A DNA stretch of 64,000 bases from Companilactobacillus mishanensis. Its GTDB lineage: Bacteria > Bacillota > Bacilli > Lactobacillales > Lactobacillaceae. Shown here piece after piece: positions 38,754 to 47,435 of this stretch. The translations under genes and the position numbers were made by a program. Every line of letters begins with the position of its first letter. Position 1 is the stretch's first letter. The stretch is from NCBI RefSeq assembly GCF_003946505.1, contig NZ_RHON01000002.1, forward strand, positions 248,001-312,000, given 5' to 3'. A model generated the notes under the pieces. The model ran no database searches. It saw nothing but the letters and a program-made list of their open reading frames with translations, and was not told the origin of the DNA.

Positions 38754-40109
38754 ATGACAAAATATTTTGGAACAGACGGTGTTAGGGGAATTGCTAACAA
38801 AGAGCTTAAACCCGAATTAGCTTTTAAATTGGGACGTGCTGGTGGTTATGTACTAACTAAGCATTCTCAAAATGAAAATAGCCGTCCACGTGTGTTAGTT
38901 GCACGTGACACACGAATTTCAGGACAAATGTTACAAGACAGTTTGATTTCTGGACTTTTATCAGTAGGTATCGAAGTTTTGAACTTGAAGGTAGTTACAA
39001 CACCAGCTGTAGCCTATTTAGTTAGAGCTGTATCAGCAGATGCCGGTATTATGATTTCTGCATCACATAATCCAGCTTCAGATAATGGTATCAAGTTCTT
39101 CGGTTCTGACGGATATAAGTTACCAGATGATGTTGAAGATGAAATTGAGGCACTCTTAGATGCCAAAGAAGATACTTTGCCAAGACCTTCTGCTGAAGGA
39201 TTAGGTAGTGTTTCAGATTATCCTGAAGGTGCTCAAAAATATCTTCAATTCTTGAAGCAAACAATTTCTGATGATTTAAGTGGTATGAATATTGTTTTGG
39301 ATACAGCAAATGGTTCAACAAGTCGTTTAGCAAGTACATTATTTGCCGACCTAAATGCTGACTTTGACATCATGGCCTCACATCCAGATGGTATCAATAT
39401 CAATGATCACGTTGGATCAACACATCCTGAGCAATTAGCAGCAAAGGTCAAAGATTCAGATGCTATTGCCGGATTGGCTTTTGACGGTGATGGTGACCGC
39501 TGTATTGCTGTAGATGAAAATGGAAATATCATTGATGGTGATAAGATCATGTTCATCTTAGGTAAATATATGCATGATGGTGGCCGTTTGAAGAAAGATA
39601 CTATTGTTACAACAGTTATGAGCAATATGGGATTATATAAAGCAATCGAAGCTAACGATATGAAGTATGTTCAGACAGCTGTTGGTGACCGTCATGTTGT
39701 TGAGGAAATCAGAGAAAATAACTATAACATTGGTGGCGAACAATCTGGTCACGTTGTTTTATTTGAATATATGAATACTGGTGATGGAATGTTGACAGGT
39801 ATCCATCTACTTCATGTTATGAAAGAAACTGGAAAAAGTTTATCAGAATTAGCCGAACCAGTGAAAATTTATCCACAAAGATTGATCAATGTTCCAGTTA
39901 GTGACAAGAACAACTGGAAGGACCATCAAGACATCGTAGATGCTATTAAATTAGTAGAAGCAGAGATGGATGGAGACGGTCGTGTGTTGGTTCGTCCTAG
40001 CGGAACTGAATCATTATTACGTGTAATGTGCGAAGCTGCAACTGAGGAAAAAGTGAACACATTTACAGAACGTATTGCAGACGTAGTTAAAAAAGATATG
40101 GGTGTTTAA
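38754..40109 (+). CDS. glmM: Phosphoglucosamine mutase
   Basis: Converts glucosamine-6-phosphate to glucosamine-1-phosphate for UDP-GlcNAc. It has 451 residues. The active phosphoserine is Ser104 in ISASHNP, the metal loop is DGDGDRC (about 244-250), and the late RPSGTES binds phosphate. ATG 38754 follows TGGGGG. GlmM also inhibits CdaA in some Firmicutes, so the shared operon ties wall precursor flux to c-di-AMP. A terminator separates it from glmS. Confidence 0.97.
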   Translation: MTKYFGTDGVRGIANKELKPELAFKLGRAGGYVLTKHSQNENSRPRVLVARDTRISGQMLQDSLISGLLSVGIEVLNLKVVTTPAVAYLVRAVSADAGIMISASHNPASDNGIKFFGSDGYKLPDDVEDEIEALLDAKEDTLPRPSAEGLGSVSDYPEGAQKYLQFLKQTISDDLSGMNIVLDTANGSTSRLASTLFADLNADFDIMASHPDGININDHVGSTHPEQLAAKVKDSDAIAGLAFDGDGDRCIAVDENGNIIDGDKIMFILGKYMHDGGRLKKDTIVTTVMSNMGLYKAIEANDMKYVQTAVGDRHVVEEIRENNYNIGGEQSGHVVLFEYMNTGDGMLTGIHLLHVMKETGKSLSELAEPVKIYPQRLINVPVSDKNNWKDHQDIVDAIKLVEAEMDGDGRVLVRPSGTESLLRVMCEAATEEKVNTFTERIADVVKKDMGV

Positions 40110-40111
40110 TT

Positions 40112-40142
40112 AAGAGATTGGCAAAAGCCAATCTCTTTTTTT
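40112..40142 (+). terminator. Terminator after glmM
   Basis: AAGAGATTGGC-aaaa-GCCAATCTCTT followed by a T run. It is a perfect 11-bp stem. Confidence 0.92.
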
Positions 40143-40146
40143 ATTC

Positions 40147-40180
40147 GGTTTATACCAATACCGATATCGGTCTGTACCAT
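40147..40180. promoter_or_regulatory. GTnTAnAC-type operator pair upstream of the glmS promoter
   Basis: GGTTTATACCAAT (40147-40159) matches the GTnTAnAC core of HutC/GntR regulators such as NagR. GGTCTGTACC (40169-40178) is a near copy. Between them is the palindrome CGATATCG. They lie 45-80 bases before the -35. Confidence 0.5.
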
Positions 40181-40223
40181 ATGTACCATTCTCGTTATTT
40201 TTTTAACAAATATTAATAAATAG

Positions 40224-40252
40224 TTGACATAATACCGTTACATTAGTAAAGT
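40224..40252 (+). promoter_or_regulatory. glmS promoter
   Basis: TTGACA (40224-40229), 17-base spacer, TAAAGT (40247-40252). It leaves a leader of about 80 bases that holds two further operator-like sequences. Confidence 0.65.
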
Positions 40253-40284
40253 TGTAATTGTTCTAAAAAGATATAGGCAGTAAA

Positions 40285-40328
40285 CAGACCTATACCAATA
40301 TTAAAGAATAAACTATACCAGTATAGGA
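40285..40328. promoter_or_regulatory. Operator-like repeats in the glmS leader
   Basis: CCTATACCAATATT (40289-40302) is a reversed TTGGTATAGG site. CTATAC-ca-GTATAG (40313-40326) is a perfect inverted repeat touching the glmS SD (TAGGAG). Both resemble the nagB site at 55755-55768. No glmS ribozyme core was found in this leader. Confidence 0.5.
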
Positions 40329-40339
40329 GATCTATAATT

Positions 40340-42151
40340 ATGTGCGGAATTGTTGGAGTAGTTGGTAACGATAATACAACTAACATCTTATTAAATGGAC
40401 TTGAAAAACTAGAATATCGTGGCTATGATTCAGCCGGAATTTATGTAAATAATGAAAAAGGAAATGACTTCCTTGTAAAAGAAACAGGTAAAATCAGTGA
40501 CCTTGAAAAAGAAGTTGGAAAAGACGTTCTTGGTGACATTGGTATTGGACACACACGTTGGGCAACTCATGGTGAACCATCAGTTGCTAATGCCCATCCT
40601 CACTATTCAGAAGATAACCGCTTCTATCTTGTTCACAATGGTGTTATTACAAACTATGCTGAACTTAAAGCAAAATATTTAAGTGACTTTAAATTTGTCA
40701 GTCAAACAGATACAGAAGTTGCCGTTCAATTGATCGACTACTTTGCTGTTAAAGAAGGTATGGAAACAGAAGCTGCCTTCAGAAAAGCACTTTCACTTAT
40801 CGAAGGTTCATATGCCTTTGCTATGATCGACAAAGAAGAACCAGATCGTATCTTGGTTGCTAAGAACAAGAGTCCTTTACTTATTGGTTTAGGAAAAGGA
40901 TTTAACGTAATTTGTTCAGATGCCTTTGCTATGCTAGACAGCACACATGATTTCGTTGAGATTCATGATGGTGAAGTTGTTATCTTGAAGAAAGATAGCG
41001 TTAATATCAGTACACTTGATGGTAAGAAAGTTACTCGTGATTCATACAGAGTTGAACTTGATGCCAGTGATATTTCAAAGGGTACATACGACACATTCAT
41101 GTTGAAGGAAATTGATGAACAACCAGCTGTTATGAGAAAGATTTCATCACATTACTTTGACGGCAAGAAGATCAACGTTGATCAAAAGATGTTGAAAGAC
41201 GTTGCTGATGCTGATCGTCTATATATCGTTGCTGCAGGTACAAGTTACCATGCTGCCTTAGTTGGTAAAGATATCTTTGAAAACTTAGCTGACGTTCCTG
41301 TTGACGTTGAATTAGCTAGTGAATTTGGTTACCATATGCCAAAACTTTCAAAGAAACCATTCTTTATCTTCCTATCACAAAGTGGTGAAACTGCTGATAG
41401 TAGACAAGTTCTTGTTAAAGTAAATGAACTTGGTTTCCACAGTTTGACTATGACAAATGTTCCTAACTCAACATTGTCACGTGAAGCTACATACACAATG
41501 GAACTATTAGCTGGACCAGAAATCGCCGTTGCTTCTACAAAGGCTTACACAGCAAACATCGCCGTTGAAGCTGTACTTGCTAAAGCTATGGGTGAATTGA
41601 AAGGTGTCAAAGCTGCTCAAGATCTTGATCTACAAGGACAATTGGCACTTGCTGCTAACGCTATCCAAACAATCGTTGATGAAAAAGATAAATTCAAGAA
41701 GATTGCTGATGACTACCTCAAAGGTAAGAATGATGCCTTCTATATTGGACGTGGTATCGACTTCGCACTTTCACTAGAAGCTGCCTTGAAACTCAAAGAG
41801 ATTTCATACATTCACTCAGAAGGATTTGCTGCCGGTGAATTGAAACACGGTACTATCTCATTGATCGAAAAAGACACTCCAGTCTTCGCATATATCAATG
41901 ATGGTGTCGGTGCGGCTCATACACGTGGTAACATCCAAGAAGTTGCTGCTCGTGGAGCCCACGTATTAGTTATTGCAAGCAAGCAATATGCTGAAAAGGG
42001 TGACCAAGTTATCATCCCTGAAATCAACGAAATGATTTCACCTATCGTCAGTGTTGTTCCTGCACAATTGATTGCATACTATGCAAGTTTGGCTCGTGGA
42101 AACAACGTTGATCAACCTCGTAATCTCGCTAAGAGTGTTACCGTTGAATAA
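40340..42151 (+). CDS. glmS: Glutamine-fructose-6-phosphate aminotransferase GlmS
   Basis: First enzyme of amino-sugar synthesis: fructose-6-phosphate plus glutamine gives glucosamine-6-phosphate. It has 603 residues. The N-terminal glutaminase begins with Cys2 (MCGIVGVVG). The isomerase half has two SIS domains (AAGTSYHAALVGK near 300, and YIGRGIDFALSLEAALKLKEISY near 475). The terminal NLAKSVTVE is typical. NagB (54984-55715) runs the reverse direction. Regulation is probably by a GntR/HutC repressor. Confidence 0.97.
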   Translation: MCGIVGVVGNDNTTNILLNGLEKLEYRGYDSAGIYVNNEKGNDFLVKETGKISDLEKEVGKDVLGDIGIGHTRWATHGEPSVANAHPHYSEDNRFYLVHNGVITNYAELKAKYLSDFKFVSQTDTEVAVQLIDYFAVKEGMETEAAFRKALSLIEGSYAFAMIDKEEPDRILVAKNKSPLLIGLGKGFNVICSDAFAMLDSTHDFVEIHDGEVVILKKDSVNISTLDGKKVTRDSYRVELDASDISKGTYDTFMLKEIDEQPAVMRKISSHYFDGKKINVDQKMLKDVADADRLYIVAAGTSYHAALVGKDIFENLADVPVDVELASEFGYHMPKLSKKPFFIFLSQSGETADSRQVLVKVNELGFHSLTMTNVPNSTLSREATYTMELLAGPEIAVASTKAYTANIAVEAVLAKAMGELKGVKAAQDLDLQGQLALAANAIQTIVDEKDKFKKIADDYLKGKNDAFYIGRGIDFALSLEAALKLKEISYIHSEGFAAGELKHGTISLIEKDTPVFAYINDGVGAAHTRGNIQEVAARGAHVLVIASKQYAEKGDQVIIPEINEMISPIVSVVPAQLIAYYASLARGNNVDQPRNLAKSVTVE

Positions 42152-42184
42152 TTATTCTTTAAAATAGTTCTTCCTCAAAAGAAC

Positions 42185-42225
42185 AAAAAGATGACATATA
42201 CGGAAAGTGTCATCTTTTTTTGTGC
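42185..42225 (+). terminator. glmS terminator, first copy of a 41-bp duplicate
   Basis: AAAAAGATGACA pairs with TGTCATCTTTTT around TATACGGAAAG. The whole 41 bases recur at 43230-43270 with two changes in the loop region. The 42226-42409 stretch after it shows only small AT-rich hairpins. Confidence 0.9.
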
Positions 42226-42409
42226 TTAAATTTATACCGCGTGAGTTGGTTAAAGCTGCAGTTATTAAATATGGCAGAGTTGTGCATGCAATAAATTATT
42301 GATATATTTATTTTTTGAAATAAATAATTATAGCCACTGGATGACACTACTTCTAATGAAATTCAGAAGTTAAGCGGCTGTTGAATAAACATGGTGAGAG
42401 GTACATTGA

Positions 42410-43123
42410 GTGGAATCTGATAAATGGTCGCCTTTAAAGGCATATCCTATGAAAAATAACGGTCCAAATTATTTAATTGAGTTACAGGATGGTCGATGTT
42501 TTATTGTAAACAACTTTTCACCAAGATACGGCTTTTACAACTTTCTTCTTCCAGTAAACACGCGGGTGTTGAAAGAAGTGAGTCCAGTACTTGTTGATAA
42601 ACTTCGACAAGAAAAGCCTACAAGCATATCTGGAATTGCTGTAATAGGTTTAGCAATTATTATTGCTCTGGGTTATTTCACTGATTTAAACGTAATGTTA
42701 GAGAATGCGTTCTCATACTTTTTTGGCATTTGGGGAGCAATTCTAGTTGGCATTATTCTTTCATTTGCGATTATACGTTTGTCTGAACTGTATCAGGCGC
42801 ACAAGATTCCTATGATCAATAAGTTTCCAAACACACATCGAATCAAAATAAAAACAAATGCTTTTATGGTAAATATACTACTAATGGTGTTTTGTTATGG
42901 CTTTACTTACATAGTGTTCATTCCCATACCTTATATGTATTGGATCTTCATGTTTCCGCTGTTTGGTACTCTCTTTTATGGGCCATTTCCCAAACTAACT
43001 TTTAAGCGTGTTCGACAATCTTATAATTATATGGCATATACAAAAAATGCCGGTGAAACCGAAAATATTGACCCAGATGAAGAGAACTCATCACTTTGTA
43101 AAGATTTAGAAAGAATATCATGA
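42410..43123 (+). CDS. Multi-pass membrane protein, DUF443-like (tentative)
   Basis: A 237-residue membrane protein. The soluble N-terminus (PNYLIELQDGRCFIVNNFS...PVNTRVLKEVSP) is followed by four hydrophobic segments near 75-93, 100-122, 152-171 and 175-196, then an acidic tail (DPDEENSS). The order resembles the DUF443 tandem-TM family of Firmicutes, of unknown function; I am not sure of this. GTG 42410 lies after AGAGGT. It is framed by two nearly identical terminators, which suggests insertion by duplication or recombination. Confidence 0.6.
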   Translation: MESDKWSPLKAYPMKNNGPNYLIELQDGRCFIVNNFSPRYGFYNFLLPVNTRVLKEVSPVLVDKLRQEKPTSISGIAVIGLAIIIALGYFTDLNVMLENAFSYFFGIWGAILVGIILSFAIIRLSELYQAHKIPMINKFPNTHRIKIKTNAFMVNILLMVFCYGFTYIVFIPIPYMYWIFMFPLFGTLFYGPFPKLTFKRVRQSYNYMAYTKNAGETENIDPDEENSSLCKDLERIS

Positions 43124-43229
43124 GAAAAAGAAACGACATAATAGATTAGAAGGTTAGTGATATGAAGATTTGAACTTAGCGATAATCTGTAATTGTGACT
43201 ATTTTTTTAAAAACCTACATATTGTGTAT

Positions 43230-43270
43230 AAAAAGATGACACCTACGGAAAGTGTCATCTTTTTTTGTGC
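43230..43270 (+). terminator. Second copy of the 41-bp glmS-type terminator
   Basis: Same hairpin and flanks as 42185-42225; only two bases of the loop differ. It ends the transcript of the 42410 gene. Confidence 0.9.
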
Positions 43271-43300
43271 CAAAAAAGTATAAATTTTTTTCAACTCTTT

Positions 43301-43329
43301 TTGTGATAACGCTAACAAAGTTATATAAT
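43301..43329 (+). promoter_or_regulatory. Promoter of the APC permease gene
   Basis: TTGTGA (43301-43306), 17-base spacer, TATAAT (43324-43329). Transcription from here would cross the hairpin at 43389-43418 before the gene. Confidence 0.65.
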
Positions 43330-43388
43330 ATATGAGTAATATTACTTATGGGATTAGGTAATCTATTAGAAAGATTTTTTTAATAGTC

Positions 43389-43418
43389 AGGAGTCTCTTG
43401 AGGAAGAGGCTCCTTTTT
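43389..43418 (+). terminator. Leader terminator before the APC permease
   Basis: An 11-bp stem (43389-43399 with 43404-43414, one G-T pair) with a GAGG loop and T run, between promoter and gene. It may be an attenuator. No T-box core or known riboswitch was recognised. Confidence 0.7.
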
Positions 43419-43452
43419 GATTTAATAAATGGATTTGGGAAGGTCTGGAAAC

Positions 43453-45054
43453 TTGAATAAAAAGAAGTTAGGATTATTTTCTACGGTCATGTTTGGCTTG
43501 AGTGCCATCATTGGATCAGGTTGGATGTTCGGTTCTGCACAAGCAGCAAAAGTTGCAGGACCAGCAGCCATCTTATCTTGGACCATCGGTGCCATCTTAG
43601 TATTTATTATCGCAATAGTTTATGTTGAAATCGGAACGATGTTCCCTGAGGATGGGGCGATGAGTAGATTTGCTATGTATACTCACGGTTCCCTTCTAGG
43701 TCATATTTCGTCTTGGGCAAATTGGTTATCACTATTGGCAATCATGCCGATCGAATCAGTTGCTTCTGTTCAATATATGAGTTCGTGGCCTTGGGAATGG
43801 GCAAAATGGACTGGAAGTTTAATGAATGGAGATCAACTTTCAGTAAGAGGTATTTTTGCAGCAACCATTATGTTGCTGGTTTTCATGTTTATCAATTTCT
43901 GGTCAGTTACGATTATGGCTAGATTCAACAATCTTGTTTCAATTTTCAAAATTTTCGTGCCAATTATCACTATGATTGCGCTGATCAGTGCTCATTTTGA
44001 TTTTGGAAATATGGGAAGTAACATGCATGAGTTTATGCCAAATGGTACTTCATCAATATTCTTAGCTATCAGTAGTGCCGGTATTATTTTCTCTTATGTC
44101 GCATTCCAGACGGTTATCAATTTAGGTAATGATATCAAGAAACCACATATCAATATTCGCCGTGGGATCGTCATTTCACTATTTATCAGTGCTGTAATTT
44201 ATATTTCATTACAGGTTGTCTTCATTGGCTCATTGCCACATTCACTTGTAGCAGCAGGTTGGAGTCACCTTAATTTCAACTCACCATATGCTGATTTAGC
44301 AATTATGCTGAATTTATATTGGCTTTCAACTTTGATTTACTTCACAGCTTTTGTTTCTCCATTTGGTAGTGGACTAGCATTCTCCGCTTCAGCAAGTAAA
44401 TCATTGGCCTCAATGCCAAAAAATCGTCATATGCCGAAGTTTTTATCCAACACCAACAATCCATACGCATCACCAAGAATTGCCTTGTTGATTGATTTTA
44501 TCGTTAGTTTCATCATGATTTTGATGTTCAAGAACTGGACCTTACTTTCTCGTGTTGTTTCAGCTACAACATTGATCTCACTTCTTACAGGACCAGTTGT
44601 TGCTGGTAGCTTGAGAAAAATGGCACCTAATTTCAAACGTCCAACTCGTGTCAGAGGGATGCAGATTTTAGCACCATTAGCTTTCTCATTGATCAGTTTG
44701 GCAATTTATTGGGCAATGTTCCCAACAACTGTAGAAGTTATTGCAATTATTATCATTGGTCTTCCTATCTATGTAGTCTTTGACTATCGTCGTGGATTCA
44801 AAGAATTGAAGCCAAAGATGTATGCAAGTTTATGGATCGTTTGTCATTTGATATTCTTATCTATAATATCCTGGTTAGGTAGTACCGACTTTGGTGGATT
44901 AGGAATTATCAGATATCCACTCGACTTTGTTATAATTTTAGTTGTCTCAGTTTTCGTATATTACTGGGCAATTCAATCATCGTATTACTCAACTTACTTT
45001 AAGGAAGCTAAGAAACTCAATTCCGAAATCAAATGGGAGCAAGAGGATGAATAA
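43453..45054 (+). CDS. APC-superfamily amino acid permease
   Basis: Membrane transporter of 533 residues with about 12-14 hydrophobic segments. The first helix carries FGLSAIIGSGWMFGSAQAA, the substrate-site motif of the amino acid/polyamine/organocation family, and the first three helices match the AA_permease pattern. TTG 43453 is preferred, nine bases after GAAGG; ATG 43429 sits right after the leader terminator without SD. The substrate is unknown. The vanZ-like gene overlaps its end by eight bases. Confidence 0.87.
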   Translation: MNKKKLGLFSTVMFGLSAIIGSGWMFGSAQAAKVAGPAAILSWTIGAILVFIIAIVYVEIGTMFPEDGAMSRFAMYTHGSLLGHISSWANWLSLLAIMPIESVASVQYMSSWPWEWAKWTGSLMNGDQLSVRGIFAATIMLLVFMFINFWSVTIMARFNNLVSIFKIFVPIITMIALISAHFDFGNMGSNMHEFMPNGTSSIFLAISSAGIIFSYVAFQTVINLGNDIKKPHINIRRGIVISLFISAVIYISLQVVFIGSLPHSLVAAGWSHLNFNSPYADLAIMLNLYWLSTLIYFTAFVSPFGSGLAFSASASKSLASMPKNRHMPKFLSNTNNPYASPRIALLIDFIVSFIMILMFKNWTLLSRVVSATTLISLLTGPVVAGSLRKMAPNFKRPTRVRGMQILAPLAFSLISLAIYWAMFPTTVEVIAIIIIGLPIYVVFDYRRGFKELKPKMYASLWIVCHLIFLSIISWLGSTDFGGLGIIRYPLDFVIILVVSVFVYYWAIQSSYYSTYFKEAKKLNSEIKWEQEDE

Positions 45055-45587
45055 ATCTCTTAAGCAAAAAGAAAAATGGTACTGGATAGTAGTTGCGGCC
45101 ATTGAATTGGTATTATTTATCAGTTCATCCATGACTTACAAGCAACAAACTTCAGTACCTTTTTTGGAAAGACATTTAGGTTCTAGTAAACCAATGTTGG
45201 GATTTTTCAATCAAATAGGTTTTAACTATGGTGGAAAATTTCAGTCGATAAAAAATGATGGATATTACAATTTTGTCGAATTCTTTATTCGTAAAGGTGC
45301 ACACTTTGGGACTTATTTTCTATTAGGATTATTTTTATGCTTGGCTTTATACACCATACTTTTATAAGAATAATTTTTTGAAAATATTTGTTCCATGGAT
45401 GGCAGCAACTGGTCTGGCAGCCTTCGATGAATTCCATCAAGGATTGACAGGTGGGCGTTCTCCGTTAGTTGCCGACGTCATACTCGACAGCTTTGGAGCT
45501 TTAGTTGCAATATTAATAACTGTTTTAGTGGTTTTCTTGATAAAAAAACATAATAAAAAGCGACATCCATTCTCAATGGAGTATTGA
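45047..45587 (+). pseudogene. VanZ-family membrane protein, frameshifted
   Basis: The first part (45047-45367, 106 residues) contains a membrane helix and FIRKGAHFGTYFLLGLFL. The second part, in the +1 frame to 45587, reads YKNNFLKIFVPWMAATGLAAFDEFHQGLTGGRSPLVADVILDSFGALVAI. Together they make one VanZ-like domain (R-K-x-A-H-F ... D-E-x-x-Q ... R-x-x-x-x-D). The frame changes between about 45347 and 45358, where one extra base appears. The gene may be inactive in this strain, or the base call may be wrong. Role of the family: unclear, linked to glycopeptide tolerance in VanZ itself. Confidence 0.75.
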
Positions 45588-45653
45588 TATAACAGCCTAT
45601 ATTTGATATTATATTAGGCGGTTTACTAATAAAAGTGAAAGAAGGAAGCAGAA

Positions 45654-46388
45654 ATGTCAGGACATTCAAAATGGCATAACATCCAGGGTAGAAAAAATGC
45701 CCAAGATTCTAAGCGTGGAAAGATTTTCCAAAAATTATCACGTGAACTATTCATGGCGGCAAAATCGGGTGGTGCCGATCCAGACAGTAATGCTGCCCTT
45801 CGTTTAATTGTAGATAAAGCTCGTGCAGCTAACATGCCTAAGGACAACATCAAACGTGCCTTAGATAAAGCCGAAGGTGGTAGTGAAGAACACTACGACG
45901 AAGTTACATATGAAGGCTATGCTCCAGGTGGAGTTGCAGTTTTAGTTGAAGCATTAACAGATAACAAGAACAGAACAGCTTCTTCAGTACGTGTTGCGTT
46001 TACTCGTAACGGAGGTAGCATGGGTTCATCAGGTTCTGTTGCTTACATGTTCGATCGTAAAGGATATATCGTTCTAGATCGTACAAAGAACACACAAGAC
46101 GAAGATCAAGTATTGCTTGATATCATGGATCTTGGCGCAGATGACCTACAAACATCAGATGATGTTTATGAAATCTATACAGATGCAAAAGAATTTGCAG
46201 CTGTACGTGATGGATTAATTGAAAAAGGTTATGAGTTAGCTAACTCTGAATTAACAATGATTCCTCAAAATACAACACCAGTACCAGAGGACAAACAAGA
46301 ACAATTTGAACACATGATCGATCAACTAGAAGACGACGATGATGTTTCAGAAGTTTATACAGCAGCAGCTGACGATGACGACGAATAA
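45654..46388 (+). CDS. yebC: YebC/PmpR-family protein
   Basis: Conserved 244-residue protein. Marks: [31 protein letters not shown] at the N-terminus and [20 protein letters not shown] near 85. Long thought a transcription regulator; recent work on YebC-type proteins points to helping ribosomes through proline-rich stretches. The last residues are an acidic Asp/Glu tail. ATG 45654 follows GAAGGAAG. A strong terminator follows directly, just before comGA. Confidence 0.94.
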   Translation: MSGHSKWHNIQGRKNAQDSKRGKIFQKLSRELFMAAKSGGADPDSNAALRLIVDKARAANMPKDNIKRALDKAEGGSEEHYDEVTYEGYAPGGVAVLVEALTDNKNRTASSVRVAFTRNGGSMGSSGSVAYMFDRKGYIVLDRTKNTQDEDQVLLDIMDLGADDLQTSDDVYEIYTDAKEFAAVRDGLIEKGYELANSELTMIPQNTTPVPEDKQEQFEHMIDQLEDDDDVSEVYTAAADDDDE

Positions 46389-46400
46389 TCGTGAATAAAT

Positions 46401-46438
46401 AAAAGACCAGAAACTTTTAAAGTTTCTGGTCTTTTTTT
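46401..46438 (+). terminator. Terminator after yebC
   Basis: AAAGACCAGAAACTTT pairs with AAAGTTTCTGGTCTTT, then a T run. It ends 28 bases before the comGA start, so comG needs its own promoter or read-through. Confidence 0.92.
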
Positions 46439-46466
46439 GCGTAATTTTAAGAAAGGAGTGAAAAAT

Positions 46467-47435
46467 ATGACAGCAGAAACAATGGTTCAAAATTTATTAA
46501 CTGAAGCATGTGCCAATCGGATTTCCGATATCTACTTTTTTCCGAAGAGGGAAATATACACGATTGAGGCTAAGAATAGTTTGACTGATTATGTAGTTGC
46601 CGAATTAAGTTACGATGAGACATTTTCAGTTATGAATTTCTTGAAGTTCAATAGTGGGTTAGATATATCAGAGAGACGAAGGGCACAAAAAGGTTCTTTT
46701 ACCTATGTATATCACGGCACTGAGATTCACATTAGGATCTCGTCAGTCGGTGATTTCCTGGATCGAGAATCAATGGTCATTCGTCTGATTTATCCACAAG
46801 AGAATGTTTCGCAATCAGATGTTGATGTCCTGAATAAACTGATTCCAGTATCTAATCAAAAAGGGATGATGATTTTTTCGGGGCCGATGGGCTCAGGAAA
46901 AACTTCATTAATGTATTCGTTAGGTCGGCATCTGAGTCGCTACAAAAAAGTTATGTGTATTGAAGACCCCATCGAAATCGTTGAAGAAAGCTTTTTACAG
47001 TTGCAAGTTAACCAAGATACAGGGATGAGTTATGAAGAACTGATCAAGACCAGTTTGCGGCATCGTCCTGAGGTATTGATCATCGGTGAGATACGTGACA
47101 AACAGACTGCTCAACAAGCGGTTCAGGCAGCATTATGTGGTTATACAGTGATGACAACGATACATGGCAAATCCAAGTATTCGGTAATTCAGAGATTGCT
47201 GCAATTTGGCATTTCAGAGTTTGAAATCAAGAATGCTGTTAACTTGATAACCTATCAGAGGTTGATACCATTTGAAGAACGTTTACAGTTATTCGCAGAT
47301 TTTCTCAATAATCATGCGATAGATGACTTCTTGAGAGATGGGACACCGGATAATCATTGGAGTGATATGTTAACAAATGCGCAAGAAAAAGGAATCATTA
47401 ATGGAGAAGTTTTCCAAGAATTTATTCACGGGTAA
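46467..47435 (+). CDS. comGA: Competence pilus assembly ATPase ComGA
   Basis: Traffic ATPase (GspE/PilB family) that drives assembly of the competence pseudopilus; 322 residues. Walker A GPMGSGKT is at 139-146, the Asp box MCIEDPIEI near 169 and Walker B RPEVLIIGEIRD near 203, followed by the His box TIHG. ATG 46467 follows AAGAAAGGAG. First gene of comGA-GG. It overlaps comGB by 35 bases. Confidence 0.95.
   Translation: MTAETMVQNLLTEACANRISDIYFFPKREIYTIEAKNSLTDYVVAELSYDETFSVMNFLKFNSGLDISERRRAQKGSFTYVYHGTEIHIRISSVGDFLDRESMVIRLIYPQENVSQSDVDVLNKLIPVSNQKGMMIFSGPMGSGKTSLMYSLGRHLSRYKKVMCIEDPIEIVEESFLQLQVNQDTGMSYEELIKTSLRHRPEVLIIGEIRDKQTAQQAVQAALCGYTVMTTIHGKSKYSVIQRLLQFGISEFEIKNAVNLITYQRLIPFEERLQLFADFLNNHAIDDFLRDGTPDNHWSDMLTNAQEKGIINGEVFQEFIHG

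Noticed and set aside
40110-40339. glmS ribozyme
   Set aside because: The leader was read for the conserved catalytic core and none was seen.
43330-43428. T-box or amino-acid riboswitch before the APC permease
   Set aside because: The leader is too short and lacks the T-box core sequence.
46380-46387. GACGAATA, close to the streptococcal competence box TACGAATA, upstream of comGA
   Set aside because: It encodes the Asp/Glu tail and stop of yebC and lies before a strong terminator, so it is unlikely to drive comG.
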